Below are positions 46,660 to 53,911 of a DNA stretch of 64,000 nt, piece by piece (within the stretch, counting starts at the first letter, position 1; each line of letters opens with the position of its first letter). The stretch is from Prochlorococcus marinus (GTDB lineage: Bacteria > Cyanobacteriota > Cyanobacteriia > PCC-6307 > Cyanobiaceae). Position numbers and translations under genes: made by a program. Below the pieces are notes generated by a model. The model had not been told where the DNA came from. It worked only from the letters and a program-made list of their open reading frames with translations, and did not search any database. The stretch spans positions 1 through 64,000 of the forward strand of contig NZ_CVSZ01000003.1 of assembly GCF_001180325.1 (NCBI RefSeq), given 5' to 3'.

Positions 46660-47040
46660 ATGAAAAATTCTTTTTTGAAAAATAAAAGTATCAAATCTTT
46701 TTTAGATTTTTTTTCAAGATTATCAATTTCAGCAATATTTATCTCGGCAATACCAGGCAAAATAAATGATTTTGAAAGAACAGTTGAATATATTTCTTCA
46801 AAAGGTATTCCTGAACCAATTTCATCTATTCTTCTAGTGGGAGCAATTATATGTCTTATCTTGGGTTCTGGATTTTTTATATTTGGGGAAAATCAAAAAA
46901 TCGGTTCAGTCTTTTTATTACTATTTATTATTCCAACAACAATAATTTTCCATGTATTCCCTTTTCATCAAAAAGCAGTATTGTTCAATCTCGCATTGAT
47001 GGGTGGATTAATTATTACTGCAATAAGGGAACCAAAATAA
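46660..47040 (+). CDS. DoxX-like membrane protein, 126 residues
   Basis: The four-helix protein has the family pattern LSISAIFISAIPGKINDFERTVEYISSKGIP and ends with IREPK. It is shorter than the DoxX protein at 16,818 and lacks its tail. Role unknown. Confidence 0.8.
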   Translation: MKNSFLKNKSIKSFLDFFSRLSISAIFISAIPGKINDFERTVEYISSKGIPEPISSILLVGAIICLILGSGFFIFGENQKIGSVFLLLFIIPTTIIFHVFPFHQKAVLFNLALMGGLIITAIREPK

Positions 47041-47069
47041 ATAACTTAATTAAAGAAACCTAAATATTT

Positions 47070-47264
47070 TTATATTTTCTCCCTTAATTCTGGGAAGTAA
47101 TTTGCAATATGAATTAATTCATAAACCTCTTTGCTATCGTATTTTTTATTCGGAATTCCACTTCCCACCTCTATACCTCTTTCTTTCATCTTCTTTAATA
47201 TCAATTGTTGTCTTTGCATACTTGACATAGACTTAAATATTTTGGTTCGTTCTTCTTTATTCAC
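47070..47264 (-). CDS. Small soluble hypothetical protein, 64 residues
   Basis: Charged and helical: NKEERTKIFKSMSSMQRQQL, then a Gly/Ser-containing turn (GIEVGSGIPNKKY) and another helix. Not recognised. Confidence 0.6.
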   Translation of the reverse strand: MNKEERTKIFKSMSSMQRQQLILKKMKERGIEVGSGIPNKKYDSKEVYELIHIANYFPELREKI

Positions 47265-47307
47265 TAGTTTTTAATTTAGTTAAACTTTATTATTAAGGTT
47301 ATATCAT

Positions 47308-47430
47308 TTAGCGATTCATTAAATAAGTAAGAAAGCCAGTAAATGTAAGTAATTTAAATCCAATAAAGAAAGGCAGATATTTTTTGACCTTTTTGCCAAC
47401 GGGCAATAATTTGTTTAATGAATTGATCAT
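47308..47430 (-). CDS. Small membrane protein, 40 residues
   Basis: MINSLNKLLPVGKKVKKYLP precedes a hydrophobic stretch FFIGFKLLTFTGFLTYLM. It is basic at the N-terminus. Family unknown. Confidence 0.5.
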   Translation of the reverse strand: MINSLNKLLPVGKKVKKYLPFFIGFKLLTFTGFLTYLMNR

Positions 47431-47518
47431 GATTTACATTAAAAAATCTAATTATTTAAACATCCTAACGAATCTTTTTTAGAATTATCCCATCTCCAGC
47501 TGTACATTTTAAACAGTG

Positions 47519-47551
47519 GATCTAAACTAGAAGGGTTACGTCCCTTTTTTT
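47519..47551 (+). terminator. Terminator-like element preceded by GATCTAAACT
   Basis: AAGGG-TTACGT-CCCTT is followed by five T and ends at the ATG of the next gene. The upstream GATCTAAACT is shared with the element at 50,595. It may end an RNA or act as an attenuator. Confidence 0.6.
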
Positions 47552-47938
47552 ATGAATGAGAAAGAAACAATAATTTCATTATTAAATGAGTTTGCCGATC
47601 CTAAAAAAATGGCCTCATTCTTCGTAGACAATGCTACTCCCGATTTTTTATTCATAAGACCGAGTGGTAATCCTATAGATGCAAAAGGGTTCGAACAAAT
47701 GATCACTGGTGATATAGTTCAAGAAAAGTCAGAAATAACTAAAATTCACCGATTCGAATTTTTAAGCGAAAATATAGTAATGTGCATTTTTACACTAGGT
47801 TCAAAATTTACTTATAAAGGTACAGCTAATGATGACTTACCAACAGTTACGTCAATTTTTAAAAAAGTAAATAATGTTTGGAAAATTCACTGGATGCAAA
47901 GATCTACAGGAAATTCTGATTTATCTTTATGGGATTAG
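47552..47938 (+). CDS. NTF2/SnoaL-like fold protein, 128 residues
   Basis: The protein has the cone-shaped alpha+beta pattern: an N-terminal helix (MNEKETIISLLNEFADPKKM), TPDFLFIRPSGNPIDAKGFEQM, and a C-terminal VTSIFKKVNNVWKIHWMQRS. It is probably a small ligand-binding or isomerase-like protein. The start codon directly follows a T-run terminator-like hairpin. Confidence 0.75.
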   Translation: MNEKETIISLLNEFADPKKMASFFVDNATPDFLFIRPSGNPIDAKGFEQMITGDIVQEKSEITKIHRFEFLSENIVMCIFTLGSKFTYKGTANDDLPTVTSIFKKVNNVWKIHWMQRSTGNSDLSLWD

Positions 47939-48018
47939 CAAAGTTAATATCTTTTTTAATGGTGCTACTTCTTCTAGGTAGTTCTTTTATTGGTTTAATT
48001 TTTTATTTTATAAAATAA
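47929..48018 (+). CDS. Single-helix microprotein, 29 residues, overlapping the NTF2-like gene
   Basis: The ATG is inside the last codons of the preceding gene. The protein is nearly all hydrophobic (GLAKLISFLMVLLLLGSSFI). The overlap suggests translational coupling. Confidence 0.45.
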   Translation: MGLAKLISFLMVLLLLGSSFIGLIFYFIK

Positions 48019-48097
48019 AAAGATCAAATAAAGAATACCCAGTATCTATTTCTTGTTTTAGAAAACAATTGCTTCTTTGTTGTGAAGAAATTTGATT

Positions 48098-48172
48098 TTA
48101 GGTAAAAATGAAAACTTTAGACAGACTAACGCCTATATCTAATGCTAATAAAGCGATTAGTAACTTACTCAT
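48098..48172 (-). CDS. Possible 24-residue hydrophobic peptide
   Basis: Its ATG overlaps the stop of the 18-codon frame immediately upstream on the minus strand (ATGA). The peptide is MSKLLIALLALDIGVSLSKV plus four residues. The coupling is suggestive but the sizes are near chance. Confidence 0.3.
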   Translation of the reverse strand: MSKLLIALLALDIGVSLSKVFIFT

Positions 48173-48225
48173 TTTTTAGAACTCTCAACTATTTTTTTGT
48201 AAAGTTCTTCAGAAATAGGCTGCAT
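48169..48225 (-). CDS. Possible 18-residue peptide upstream of the hydrophobic peptide
   Basis: MQPISEELYKKIVESSKK ends in TGA, which overlaps the next ATG. It could be a leader for the hydrophobic peptide. Confidence 0.25.
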   Translation of the reverse strand: MQPISEELYKKIVESSKK

Positions 48226-48497
48226 TACCTTTTAAAAATCTGATTACAAATTAGTTATTTTAAAATTAATTTCTCGTTACTAAATATACGAATATATGAA
48301 TTTTTAAATAGGTAAATAATATCTTCATAATAAGTTTTTCTTATAAGGTATTAATAAATACTGAGTTCAAAACTTTAACGAATGTCCAAACTTTAAAAAA
48401 AATCTTATTTCAAGTAAATAGATCCTCTATAAGTGAGCTTTACTATCTTTTCTTCTTGTTTTCTACAATATACGAATGACTTTCCATTGAAATACAT

Positions 48498-48606
48498 GTT
48501 TACCATGATGCAGCTCCTGAACTTGCTCAAGTCCCCGTCCTATGGCTTGAGTCGTACTGCGGTCTATCAGATGGTAGATCGGACGATTTTGTAGTATTCA
48601 CTACAA
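48498..48606. ncRNA. Candidate structured RNA with possible pseudoknot
   Basis: This GC-rich segment in an AT-rich setting has CTCAAG/CTTGAG (48526-48531 with 48546-48551), GGTCTATC/GGTAGATC (48561-68 with 48573-80) and TTGTAGT-ATTC-ACTACAA (48589-48606). CGTCC in the first loop (48536-40) could pair with GGACG (48581-85). A 32-codon plus-strand ATG frame (48497-48595) overlaps it, so a peptide is an alternative reading. Strand is uncertain. Confidence 0.45.
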
Positions 48607-48642
48607 TCTATTTATAAAGTATTTATACTTAGATGTCAACAA

Positions 48643-48789
48643 TTAATAGAAACTAAACTTCAATTTAAAATTAGATTCTGTTATAACAAACAGCCTAAAA
48701 AGAATATAGAGCATATAACTACGAGTAAATCCAATAAAAACTGAAAAAAATGCTAGAACTACACAAATAGGGCAATGTGGGAATCCCAT
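48643..48789 (-). CDS. Small membrane protein with CPIC motif, 48 residues
   Basis: The protein starts MGFPHCPICVVLAFFSVFIG and carries a basic, hydrophobic second half. The HCPIC segment at the membrane edge could be a redox or metal site. Coding is supported only by composition. Confidence 0.45.
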   Translation of the reverse strand: MGFPHCPICVVLAFFSVFIGFTRSYMLYILFRLFVITESNFKLKFSFY

Positions 48790-48792
48790 TAT

Positions 48793-48966
48793 TTATTTAT
48801 TTTCCAATATAAATTTTAATTCAGCCTCTGCATTATAAATATCAATTCTTCTCTTAAGTAGTTTAAAAAATTTAATTATTTTTTTCACAATTAAACCTTC
48901 TTTAGGCATCAATAATAATATTATTCTTAGAATGAAAATATCAATGAGCAAAAATACTGAATCCAT
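48793..48966 (-). CDS. Small hypothetical protein with N-terminal helix, 57 residues
   Basis: From the ATG at 48966: MDSVFLLIDIFILRIILLLM then a basic segment (KKIIKFFKLLKRRIDIYNAE). A GTG/TTG-type extension to 48990 is possible. It lies three bases before the CPIC-protein gene on the same strand, so the two could be one unit. Confidence 0.45.
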   Translation of the reverse strand: MDSVFLLIDIFILRIILLLMPKEGLIVKKIIKFFKLLKRRIDIYNAEAELKFILENK

Positions 48967-49146
48967 TGATATAACTAATGTTTGTAACAATATTATACAA
49001 TAAATAACACCGAAATTCGCTCAGATACTCACGATCAATTAACCAATAAAGGCTTATACAGAATTAAATATAATAATTGGTGATCTCGTTACCTTGCAGT
49101 GCTATTTTTCTTTTGCTAAAAAAATAGAGCGGGCTAAAGTCCAATA

Positions 49147-49318
49147 CTCCACGAGGATTAAGTCCGCTGACTAATGCCTGAGATTGCAAATTTTTCTTAA
49201 TTAATAGGCAACTATGCTCTATAAGATAAATATCTTGGTTGCGCAATAAATTTATTTTGTATATTGCTATTACAAAAATGATGAGTTTATTTAAATTAGT
49301 TACTAAATCCTCGTGGAG
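49147..49318. repeat. 13-base inverted repeat flanking about 146 bases
   Basis: CTCCACGAGGATT (49147-49159) is the exact reverse complement of AATCCTCGTGGAG (49306-49318). The right arm contains the GTG start of the following microprotein gene, so a plus-strand RNA spanning both arms would bury that start in a stem. Confidence 0.6.
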
Positions 49319-49432
49319 AAAGCTTTAGTAAATTTCTTTTACTGGTTACTGATAAGATCAGCCGAATCTCATTATGGAGAATCATTTGTATCTGTAGAAG
49401 CTCCATCTAATTCAATCAAAAGTTTTTCTTGA
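49313..49432 (+). CDS. Small YWxLxxSAESxYG protein, 39 residues (GTG start)
   Basis: MEKALVNFFYWLLIRSAESH then YGESFVSVEAPSNS. It aligns with the 53,737-53,844 protein (MEKSFLNFIYWILLKSAESY then YGDSLKTEVP). The pairing of two unlinked copies argues that both are real genes. An amphipathic or membrane helix is followed by a polar tail. Function unknown. Confidence 0.6.
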   Translation: MEKALVNFFYWLLIRSAESHYGESFVSVEAPSNSIKSFS

Positions 49433-49577
49433 TTTTAGAAAGTTTTTAATTCTTAAATTCATAGCTTTCTTAAAATTGAATAACTAATTTGAGTTAAGTT
49501 GGTTAATTATCTCTATTGCAAATAAAGATAAGGTTGTTAATCTTGCACTTAAAGAAGAAACTTAATTTCTTAAACTG

Positions 49578-49787
49578 ATGCAATTTGATCATTTAAATTT
49601 CAATGAAGATGATGGCCTCATGTCCATAGAAGATTTAAGGGCTTTACGTCTTCGAAAAAAGAAAATTGAAAGTGATAAGAAAGCTAGAAAGTATATCCTG
49701 GATATTAATCAAAGATATAGAAAAATGAGTACCCGCAAAAGTAACAACTTTTTGAGGAATATGAACCCTTTTAAAAAGGCCGCATAA
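49578..49787 (+). CDS. Small basic helical protein, 69 residues
   Basis: An acidic start (FDHLNFNEDDGLMSIEDLRA) is followed by a long basic helix (LRLRKKKIESDKKARKYILD) and an FLRNMNPFKKAA end. A nucleic-acid or ribosome association is possible. A terminator follows at 49,877. Confidence 0.65.
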   Translation: MQFDHLNFNEDDGLMSIEDLRALRLRKKKIESDKKARKYILDINQRYRKMSTRKSNNFLRNMNPFKKAA

Positions 49788-50110
49788 ATTGTTAATCATG
49801 ATTTTGTTAATTTGTTTAACTTTGCAACTTTCAGAGTAAGATTTTAATGGTGTTTCTTTGGAAGAGTTTCACCAAGAGGGGTCGATTTTTGGCCCCTTCT
49901 TTGCGGAGATATTTTTTAATAGAAACTCGTTATAAAATTAAAGTAATACTTTCCTAGAAGGCGAACGTGATAAATATCTTTTGTTAAAAGTTTATTATTA
50001 CCACTTAATGAAAACTCTATATCTTCAAATAAATCCTCTCATTAAAAAACAAAAGTTTTAGCTTATGAACCATTTTCAAAATTTATTGAATTTTTTCATT
50101 TGAGATTTTT
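49788..50110. other. 323-base intergenic region
   Basis: Apart from the terminator at 49,877-49,902 I see no gene or structured element. It is AT-rich and includes the promoter of the 67-residue gene. Confidence 0.4.
49877..49902 (+). terminator. Probable terminator after the 69-residue protein gene
   Basis: AGGGGTC/GGCCCCT stem with a GATTTTT loop and a downstream TTCTTT. The T-run is imperfect. Confidence 0.6.
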
Positions 50111-50314
50111 ATGGCTTCACCTACAAGTTGGGAATTCTACAAAGAAGTTGAAACTAAAACTCTATGGGTCAATATTTGTAACCAAAATTTAGAAGGAGTA
50201 TCTATTTCGATCAATAAATGGTGGAAGACAAGATATCCAGCATACAAAATCAGAATAGTTTCTAAAAAAGAATTTGAGCTAATAAAAATGCAAGCTGAGA
50301 AAAAGGAGCAATAA
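50111..50314 (+). CDS. Small soluble hypothetical protein, 67 residues
   Basis: The protein has a high Trp content: MASPTSWEFYKEVETKTLWV and ISINKWWKTRYPAYKIR, then a Lys/Glu-rich helix. It looks like a compact alpha/beta fold. Not recognised. Confidence 0.65.
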   Translation: MASPTSWEFYKEVETKTLWVNICNQNLEGVSISINKWWKTRYPAYKIRIVSKKEFELIKMQAEKKEQ

Positions 50315-50390
50315 AATTATTCTTTGGTAAATATTGATGCTGAATATTTAATTTTTGCAGCTATTATAAAATTAATAAATTAAGGAACAA

Positions 50391-50546
50391 ATGAACTCTG
50401 CATTTGCAAAAGTCTCAAATTTGAAAGTTAACAGGGCTTCTAAAATAGCTATTACTCTCGCATCATCAACTTTCTTTTTATATGCCTTGGGTCAAGCACC
50501 AATTTTTAAAAATATTCTTGCAGGTGCCTTTTCTTGCTCTGGCTAA
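50391..50546 (+). CDS. Small membrane protein, 51 residues
   Basis: A basic N-terminus (FAKVSNLKVNRASK) precedes a helix (IAITLASSTFFLYALGQAP) and an AGAFSCSG end. AAGGAA precedes the ATG. A GATCTAAACT-type terminator follows at 50,595. Confidence 0.55.
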   Translation: MNSAFAKVSNLKVNRASKIAITLASSTFFLYALGQAPIFKNILAGAFSCSG

Positions 50547-50594
50547 ATAAAAACTTTTTTTTAGAGAAGCTAAAATAGACTACGATTGACAATC

Positions 50595-50627
50595 GATCTA
50601 AACTTAGAGGGATAAACCCTCTTTTTT
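50595..50627 (+). terminator. Terminator preceded by GATCTAAACT
   Basis: AGAGGG-ATAAA-CCCTCT is followed by a T-run. The sequence upstream (GATCTAAACTTAG) matches that at 47,519. Confidence 0.85.
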
Positions 50628-50687
50628 AATGATTAATAGATTTATTGATGAAAAGATAATGACTCTTCTTATTTCTCTTTTCAGCTG

Positions 50688-50804
50688 ATGAATATTTCCC
50701 CGCACCTATTAATTGATGCTGTGATATTAAGCGCTGCCCTTACGATAACTTTAGTATTAAGAGCAAAAGGCAATGCTGCCAGAAAAGAAAAAAAAAATAA
50801 ATGA
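50688..50804 (+). CDS. Single-helix microprotein, 38 residues
   Basis: NISPHLLIDAVILSAALTIT then a basic tail (RAKGNAARKEKKNK). Its TGA overlaps the ATG of the next frame (ATGA). First member of a three-gene micro-operon. Confidence 0.6.
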   Translation: MNISPHLLIDAVILSAALTITLVLRAKGNAARKEKKNK

Positions 50805-50941
50805 TTACTAAAGAAGAAGAAAAAGAATTTAAAAAACTTAAATTATATAGATTTTGGAACTTTCTTATTTATGGAAGTTCAATAGCTATTGGAGTTTTCT
50901 TAGTTTATTTATATTCTGCTTATGTCTTTATAAATAAATGA
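50801..50941 (+). CDS. Single-helix microprotein, 46 residues
   Basis: A charged N-terminus (MITKEEEKEFKKLKLYRFW) precedes a helix (FLIYGSSIAIGVFLVYLYSA). It overlaps its neighbours by ATGA at both ends, which is strong evidence for coupled translation. Confidence 0.65.
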   Translation: MITKEEEKEFKKLKLYRFWNFLIYGSSIAIGVFLVYLYSAYVFINK

Positions 50942-51009
50942 CTTTCATGTATGGCATAGCGATTACTTATGGGGTTGTGAGTCTTTTATTGCTTGGTAGG
51001 TTTGCATAA
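50938..51009 (+). CDS. Microprotein, 23 residues
   Basis: MTFMYGIAITYGVVSLLLLG plus RFA. It begins in an ATGA overlap with the preceding gene. It is too small to judge alone; the third overlapping start in series supports it. Confidence 0.45.
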   Translation: MTFMYGIAITYGVVSLLLLGRFA

Positions 51010-51038
51010 TTTACTTTTAAAATGAAACGCTAATTTAT

Positions 51039-51155
51039 ATGTCCTCTTCAATGAAAGATTTCTTAGATAAATTTTTTGATTTATGTAGAGAATATCAACA
51101 AGAAATTCCACCTCAAAAGATGGCTGAGATTTTAAGGGATATGCAGATAGATTAG
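51039..51155 (+). CDS. Small soluble helical protein, 38 residues
   Basis: MSSSMKDFLDKFFDLCREYQ then QEIPPQKMAEILRDMQID. Acidic and helical; it lies 29 bases after the micro-operon on the same strand. Confidence 0.5.
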   Translation: MSSSMKDFLDKFFDLCREYQQEIPPQKMAEILRDMQID

Positions 51156-51399
51156 ATGATTGTTAGATACTGGCAGACCTGAGAAATATTAAGAGAAAAT
51201 AATCTCTAAGCAAAATTTATACAAATTTTTTTAAAGTTAGAATAAATTTTTTGAAGATATTTTCCTTGCAATCATTTATAATTTGAGATTTTTTTTTGAT
51301 CCTTAATCCGTACAATTTTGTTCCTCTTACCGCACACATACAACTTGAAATTTAACATTCAAATGAATTAGAACATAGTTGTAGTAAAGGGTAAATCTT

Positions 51400-51552
51400 A
51401 TGGCACTAAATGACACATTTACTATCCAAGAAATTAATTTGGATAAAAAAAATCTTTCATATGACAATAAACTAAAAGAAATTGAAGCTTATTGGAATAA
51501 CGAATGTGCAGAACATCCTAGTAACAACCATTGCAAGATTTTTTGTGATTGA
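51400..51552 (+). CDS. CX8CX3C microprotein A, 50 residues
   Basis: The C-terminal part NNECAEHPSNNHCKIFCD has cysteines spaced CX8CX3C with a central Pro. The N-terminal 30 residues are a polar helix (INLDKKNLSYDNKLKEIEAY). Its counterpart 355 bases downstream has identical spacing. Cytoplasmic by composition; a metal or disulfide role is likely. Confidence 0.7.
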   Translation: MALNDTFTIQEINLDKKNLSYDNKLKEIEAYWNNECAEHPSNNHCKIFCD

Positions 51553-51637
51553 AACTTTAACTTTTAGGTATTCTTACGCTTGATTTTTACTTAATACCCG
51601 TACTAAAGAATAATCAGATAGAAAGGAGGCTAAGCAA

Positions 51638-51739
51638 ATGACAAATTTAGGTATAGAAATTTTATTTTGGACAATTTTAATTTCTTATTTGGGATTAAGG
51701 TTTTCTCAAACTTGGAATAGGTTCAAAAAACAGTATTAA
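51638..51739 (+). CDS. Single-helix microprotein, 33 residues
   Basis: A near-perfect AAAGGAGG precedes the ATG by 9 bases. MTNLGIEILFWTILISYLGL then a basic end (RFSQTWNRFKKQY). It lies between the two CX8CX3C genes on the same strand, so the three may be co-transcribed. Confidence 0.65.
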   Translation: MTNLGIEILFWTILISYLGLRFSQTWNRFKKQY

Positions 51740-51754
51740 TTAGGAGAAAAGAAA

Positions 51755-51901
51755 ATGAAACTACAAACTCAGTTCACGGTTCCCACAAAAGAATTAAAAG
51801 ATCTTGATTATGTTAAGAAAGTAGATTTCTTAGAAGGAACTTTAAACAAAGAATGTATAGATTATCCAAATCAAGAAGATTGCTTGGTTTGTTGCAATTA
51901 G
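51755..51901 (+). CDS. CX8CX3C microprotein B, 48 residues
   Basis: NKECIDYPNQEDCLVCCN has the same CX8CX3C spacing and Pro position as protein A, plus one extra Cys. TAGGAGAAAA precedes the ATG. The upstream helix KELKDLDYVKKVDFLEGTL also aligns with A. Confidence 0.72.
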   Translation: MKLQTQFTVPTKELKDLDYVKKVDFLEGTLNKECIDYPNQEDCLVCCN

Positions 51902-51980
51902 AAATCAAAAAATAGCTGTTTTTTAAAAGTAAATAAATTTTTATTTGTATTTATAAATTTTCTAAAAGGGAGTTAGCACT

Positions 51981-52499
51981 ATGGAATTAAGATTCTTCCC
52001 AATAAATATTTTTAGAGAGACTCCAAAAGTCGCATTCTTTGATGCAGGCATAGATAGTTCTAATGGTTCTGATGTTGTGATCCATTCTGGGGAAGCTATA
52101 TCTCCTCCAGATGATTTAAAAGATGAGCAGTATTACATTCACAATCATCAAATTGACCACAATTTAGTTATCACTGGAGAAAGGAAATTTGTTTTAATAA
52201 ATCCTTCCTGGGATGAACCTCATCATGTGATTTATTTAAATAGATCTATGGGAGCATTAGAAATTCCTATAGGAACTTATCACAGATCTATCTCAGGGAA
52301 AGAAGGCAGTATTGTTTTAAACCAACCCAAAAGAGATAAATTTTTTGATCCTGCTAAAGAATTTATCCCTCAAAAATTAGACAAAATTAATTTAATTAAG
52401 GCAAGAAAAAGTCAGCCTGTTTATTGGATTTACGAAAATAACAAAATCAAAAGGGTTTATTTTAATCCTCTAGAAAGAAAAGTTAAAACTCTTGTTTGA
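51981..52499 (+). CDS. Cupin-like hypothetical protein, 172 residues
   Basis: The central beta-rich part has HNHQIDHNLVITGERKFVLI and DEPHHVIYLNRSMGALEIPI, with several His that could bind metal. A GGGAG ribosome-binding site precedes the start. The product overlaps the LOG gene start by 8 bases. A sugar-nucleotide or hormone-like metabolic role is conceivable, but no substrate can be assigned. Confidence 0.65.
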   Translation: MELRFFPINIFRETPKVAFFDAGIDSSNGSDVVIHSGEAISPPDDLKDEQYYIHNHQIDHNLVITGERKFVLINPSWDEPHHVIYLNRSMGALEIPIGTYHRSISGKEGSIVLNQPKRDKFFDPAKEFIPQKLDKINLIKARKSQPVYWIYENNKIKRVYFNPLERKVKTLV

Positions 52500-52500
52500 A

Positions 52501-53355
52501 ATGAAAAAACATCTTTCCCATAGTAATAATTTAAAAAACCTGAATTTAATTATTAATTCTGATACTTATAAATTGGCTCACGAAGATATTGGCCTACTAA
52601 GCCGAAATGAAATGCGTGGAGTTAGGATGCTTCTTGAAATTACTAAACCAGATTTAATCCTTGAAGAAAATAAAATTCTTTCAACCATAATTATTTTTGG
52701 AGGTGCAAGCATTGCAGAAGAATCAAATACAAAAAAGAGAATTGAAAATATAAAAGAATTAATTAAAAAAAATCATAAATCGATACTTCTAAAACGAAAT
52801 TTAAATAGATTAGAAAATTTGCTTCTAATGAGCAATTACTATCAATCTGCAAGGGAGTTTTCTAAACTTGCTTCAATTAATAATCAAAATAAAAACTGTA
52901 ATTCTCACGTGATTGTTACAGGTGGGGGGCCAGGAATTATGGAAGCTGCTAATAGAGGTGCATTTGAAGCAAATTGCAAGTCTATAGGGTTAAATATCAG
53001 TATCCCTAATGAACAAATACCAAATGCTTTTATAACTCCCGGTCTTTGCTTTAAATTTAATTATTTTGCATTAAGAAAGATCCATTTTGTTATGCGATCA
53101 GTAGCTGCCGTATTTTTTCCTGGAGGTTTTGGAACACTAGATGAATTATTTGAACTATTGACACTTTGTCAAACAGGAATGAAAACTAAAATCCCAATCA
53201 TACTTTTTGGTAGAGAGTATTGGAATAAGGTAATTAACTTTGAATATTTAGCTGATCTTGGATTAATTGAAGATGAACATTTAAATCTTTTCCAATATGC
53301 AGACACTGCATCAGAAGCATGGAAAATTATCAAATCATCAAAAAAGTCAGTCTAA
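52501..53355 (+). CDS. LOG-family protein (lysine-decarboxylase-like fold)
   Basis: The Rossmann-type protein has the family motifs GGGPGIMEAANRGAFEAN and FFPGGFGTLDELFELLTL (PGGxGTxxE). LOG enzymes release free-base cytokinins from nucleotides; bacterial members are nucleotide 5'-monophosphate phosphoribohydrolases. I chose the ATG at 52501 (MKKHLS), directly after the cupin stop; an in-frame alternative at 52492 would overlap the cupin gene by 8 bases. It has a long N-terminal helical part (about 1-120). Confidence 0.88.
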   Translation: MKKHLSHSNNLKNLNLIINSDTYKLAHEDIGLLSRNEMRGVRMLLEITKPDLILEENKILSTIIIFGGASIAEESNTKKRIENIKELIKKNHKSILLKRNLNRLENLLLMSNYYQSAREFSKLASINNQNKNCNSHVIVTGGGPGIMEAANRGAFEANCKSIGLNISIPNEQIPNAFITPGLCFKFNYFALRKIHFVMRSVAAVFFPGGFGTLDELFELLTLCQTGMKTKIPIILFGREYWNKVINFEYLADLGLIEDEHLNLFQYADTASEAWKIIKSSKKSV

Positions 53356-53398
53356 AAAACTACAAGATTACTTGATAACAAATTTAAAAGAAGATTAG

Positions 53399-53515
53399 TT
53401 AATAAGTATTTGATATTTTGTTTTTCATGCTTTCAATCTTATTGATTAATTCATCTAACCATTCTGTATTATTTTGCTGATGTCTTTTATGACTTTGACT
53501 TTTTTGATTACTCAT
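53399..53515 (-). CDS. NNTxWLDxLIN microprotein, 38 residues
   Basis: MSNQKSQSHKRHQQNNTEWL then DELINKIESMKNKISNTY. The block NNT-x-WLD-x-LIN-xx-E recurs in the protein at 54,315. Basic, His/Gln-rich N-terminus plus an amphipathic helix. Coding is supported by the pair. Confidence 0.6.
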   Translation of the reverse strand: MSNQKSQSHKRHQQNNTEWLDELINKIESMKNKISNTY

Positions 53516-53736
53516 AAATTTCTTACTGTTAAGATTTATTTAATATATCTTCAGAAATTAAAGGAATCAATAAGCAATATTACCAAATCTATTGATAAGA
53601 CAAGCTTTAGTAGCATTTCATACAAACCTAACCATCACAAATTAACTAAGAAAATCTAAATCTCTTCAGTTAAGTATTTTCTACGATGTTTTTATTTGAA
53701 ATTCTGATTTGAATTATTAAAGGTATAGATGTTCCT

Positions 53737-53844
53737 ATGGAAAAATCATTTCTGAATTTTATTTATTGGATCCTATTAAAGTCAGCTGAAAGTTACTACG
53801 GAGATTCATTAAAAACAGAAGTACCTTATACACCTTATTTTTAG
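53737..53844 (+). CDS. Small YWxLxxSAESxYG protein, 35 residues
   Basis: MEKSFLNFIYWILLKSAESY then YGDSLKTEVPYTPYF. Homologous to the 49,313 protein over the first 24 residues. Probably membrane-associated at the N-terminus. Confidence 0.6.
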   Translation: MEKSFLNFIYWILLKSAESYYGDSLKTEVPYTPYF

Positions 53845-53911
53845 TTTTGTTGGACCTTAACTTTTAATATTAGATCTCTATTTTGAGAATTATTAGTTTG
53901 GAATTAATTTA

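Noticed and set aside
49064..49246. 60-residue minus-strand frame
   Set aside because: Composition is unlike neighbouring small genes and the region folds into a hairpin with a T-run; an RNA or non-coding reading is more likely.
53474..53659. 61-residue plus-strand frame
   Set aside because: It overlaps the NNTxWLD microprotein gene on the other strand, has no ribosome-binding site and no matching family.
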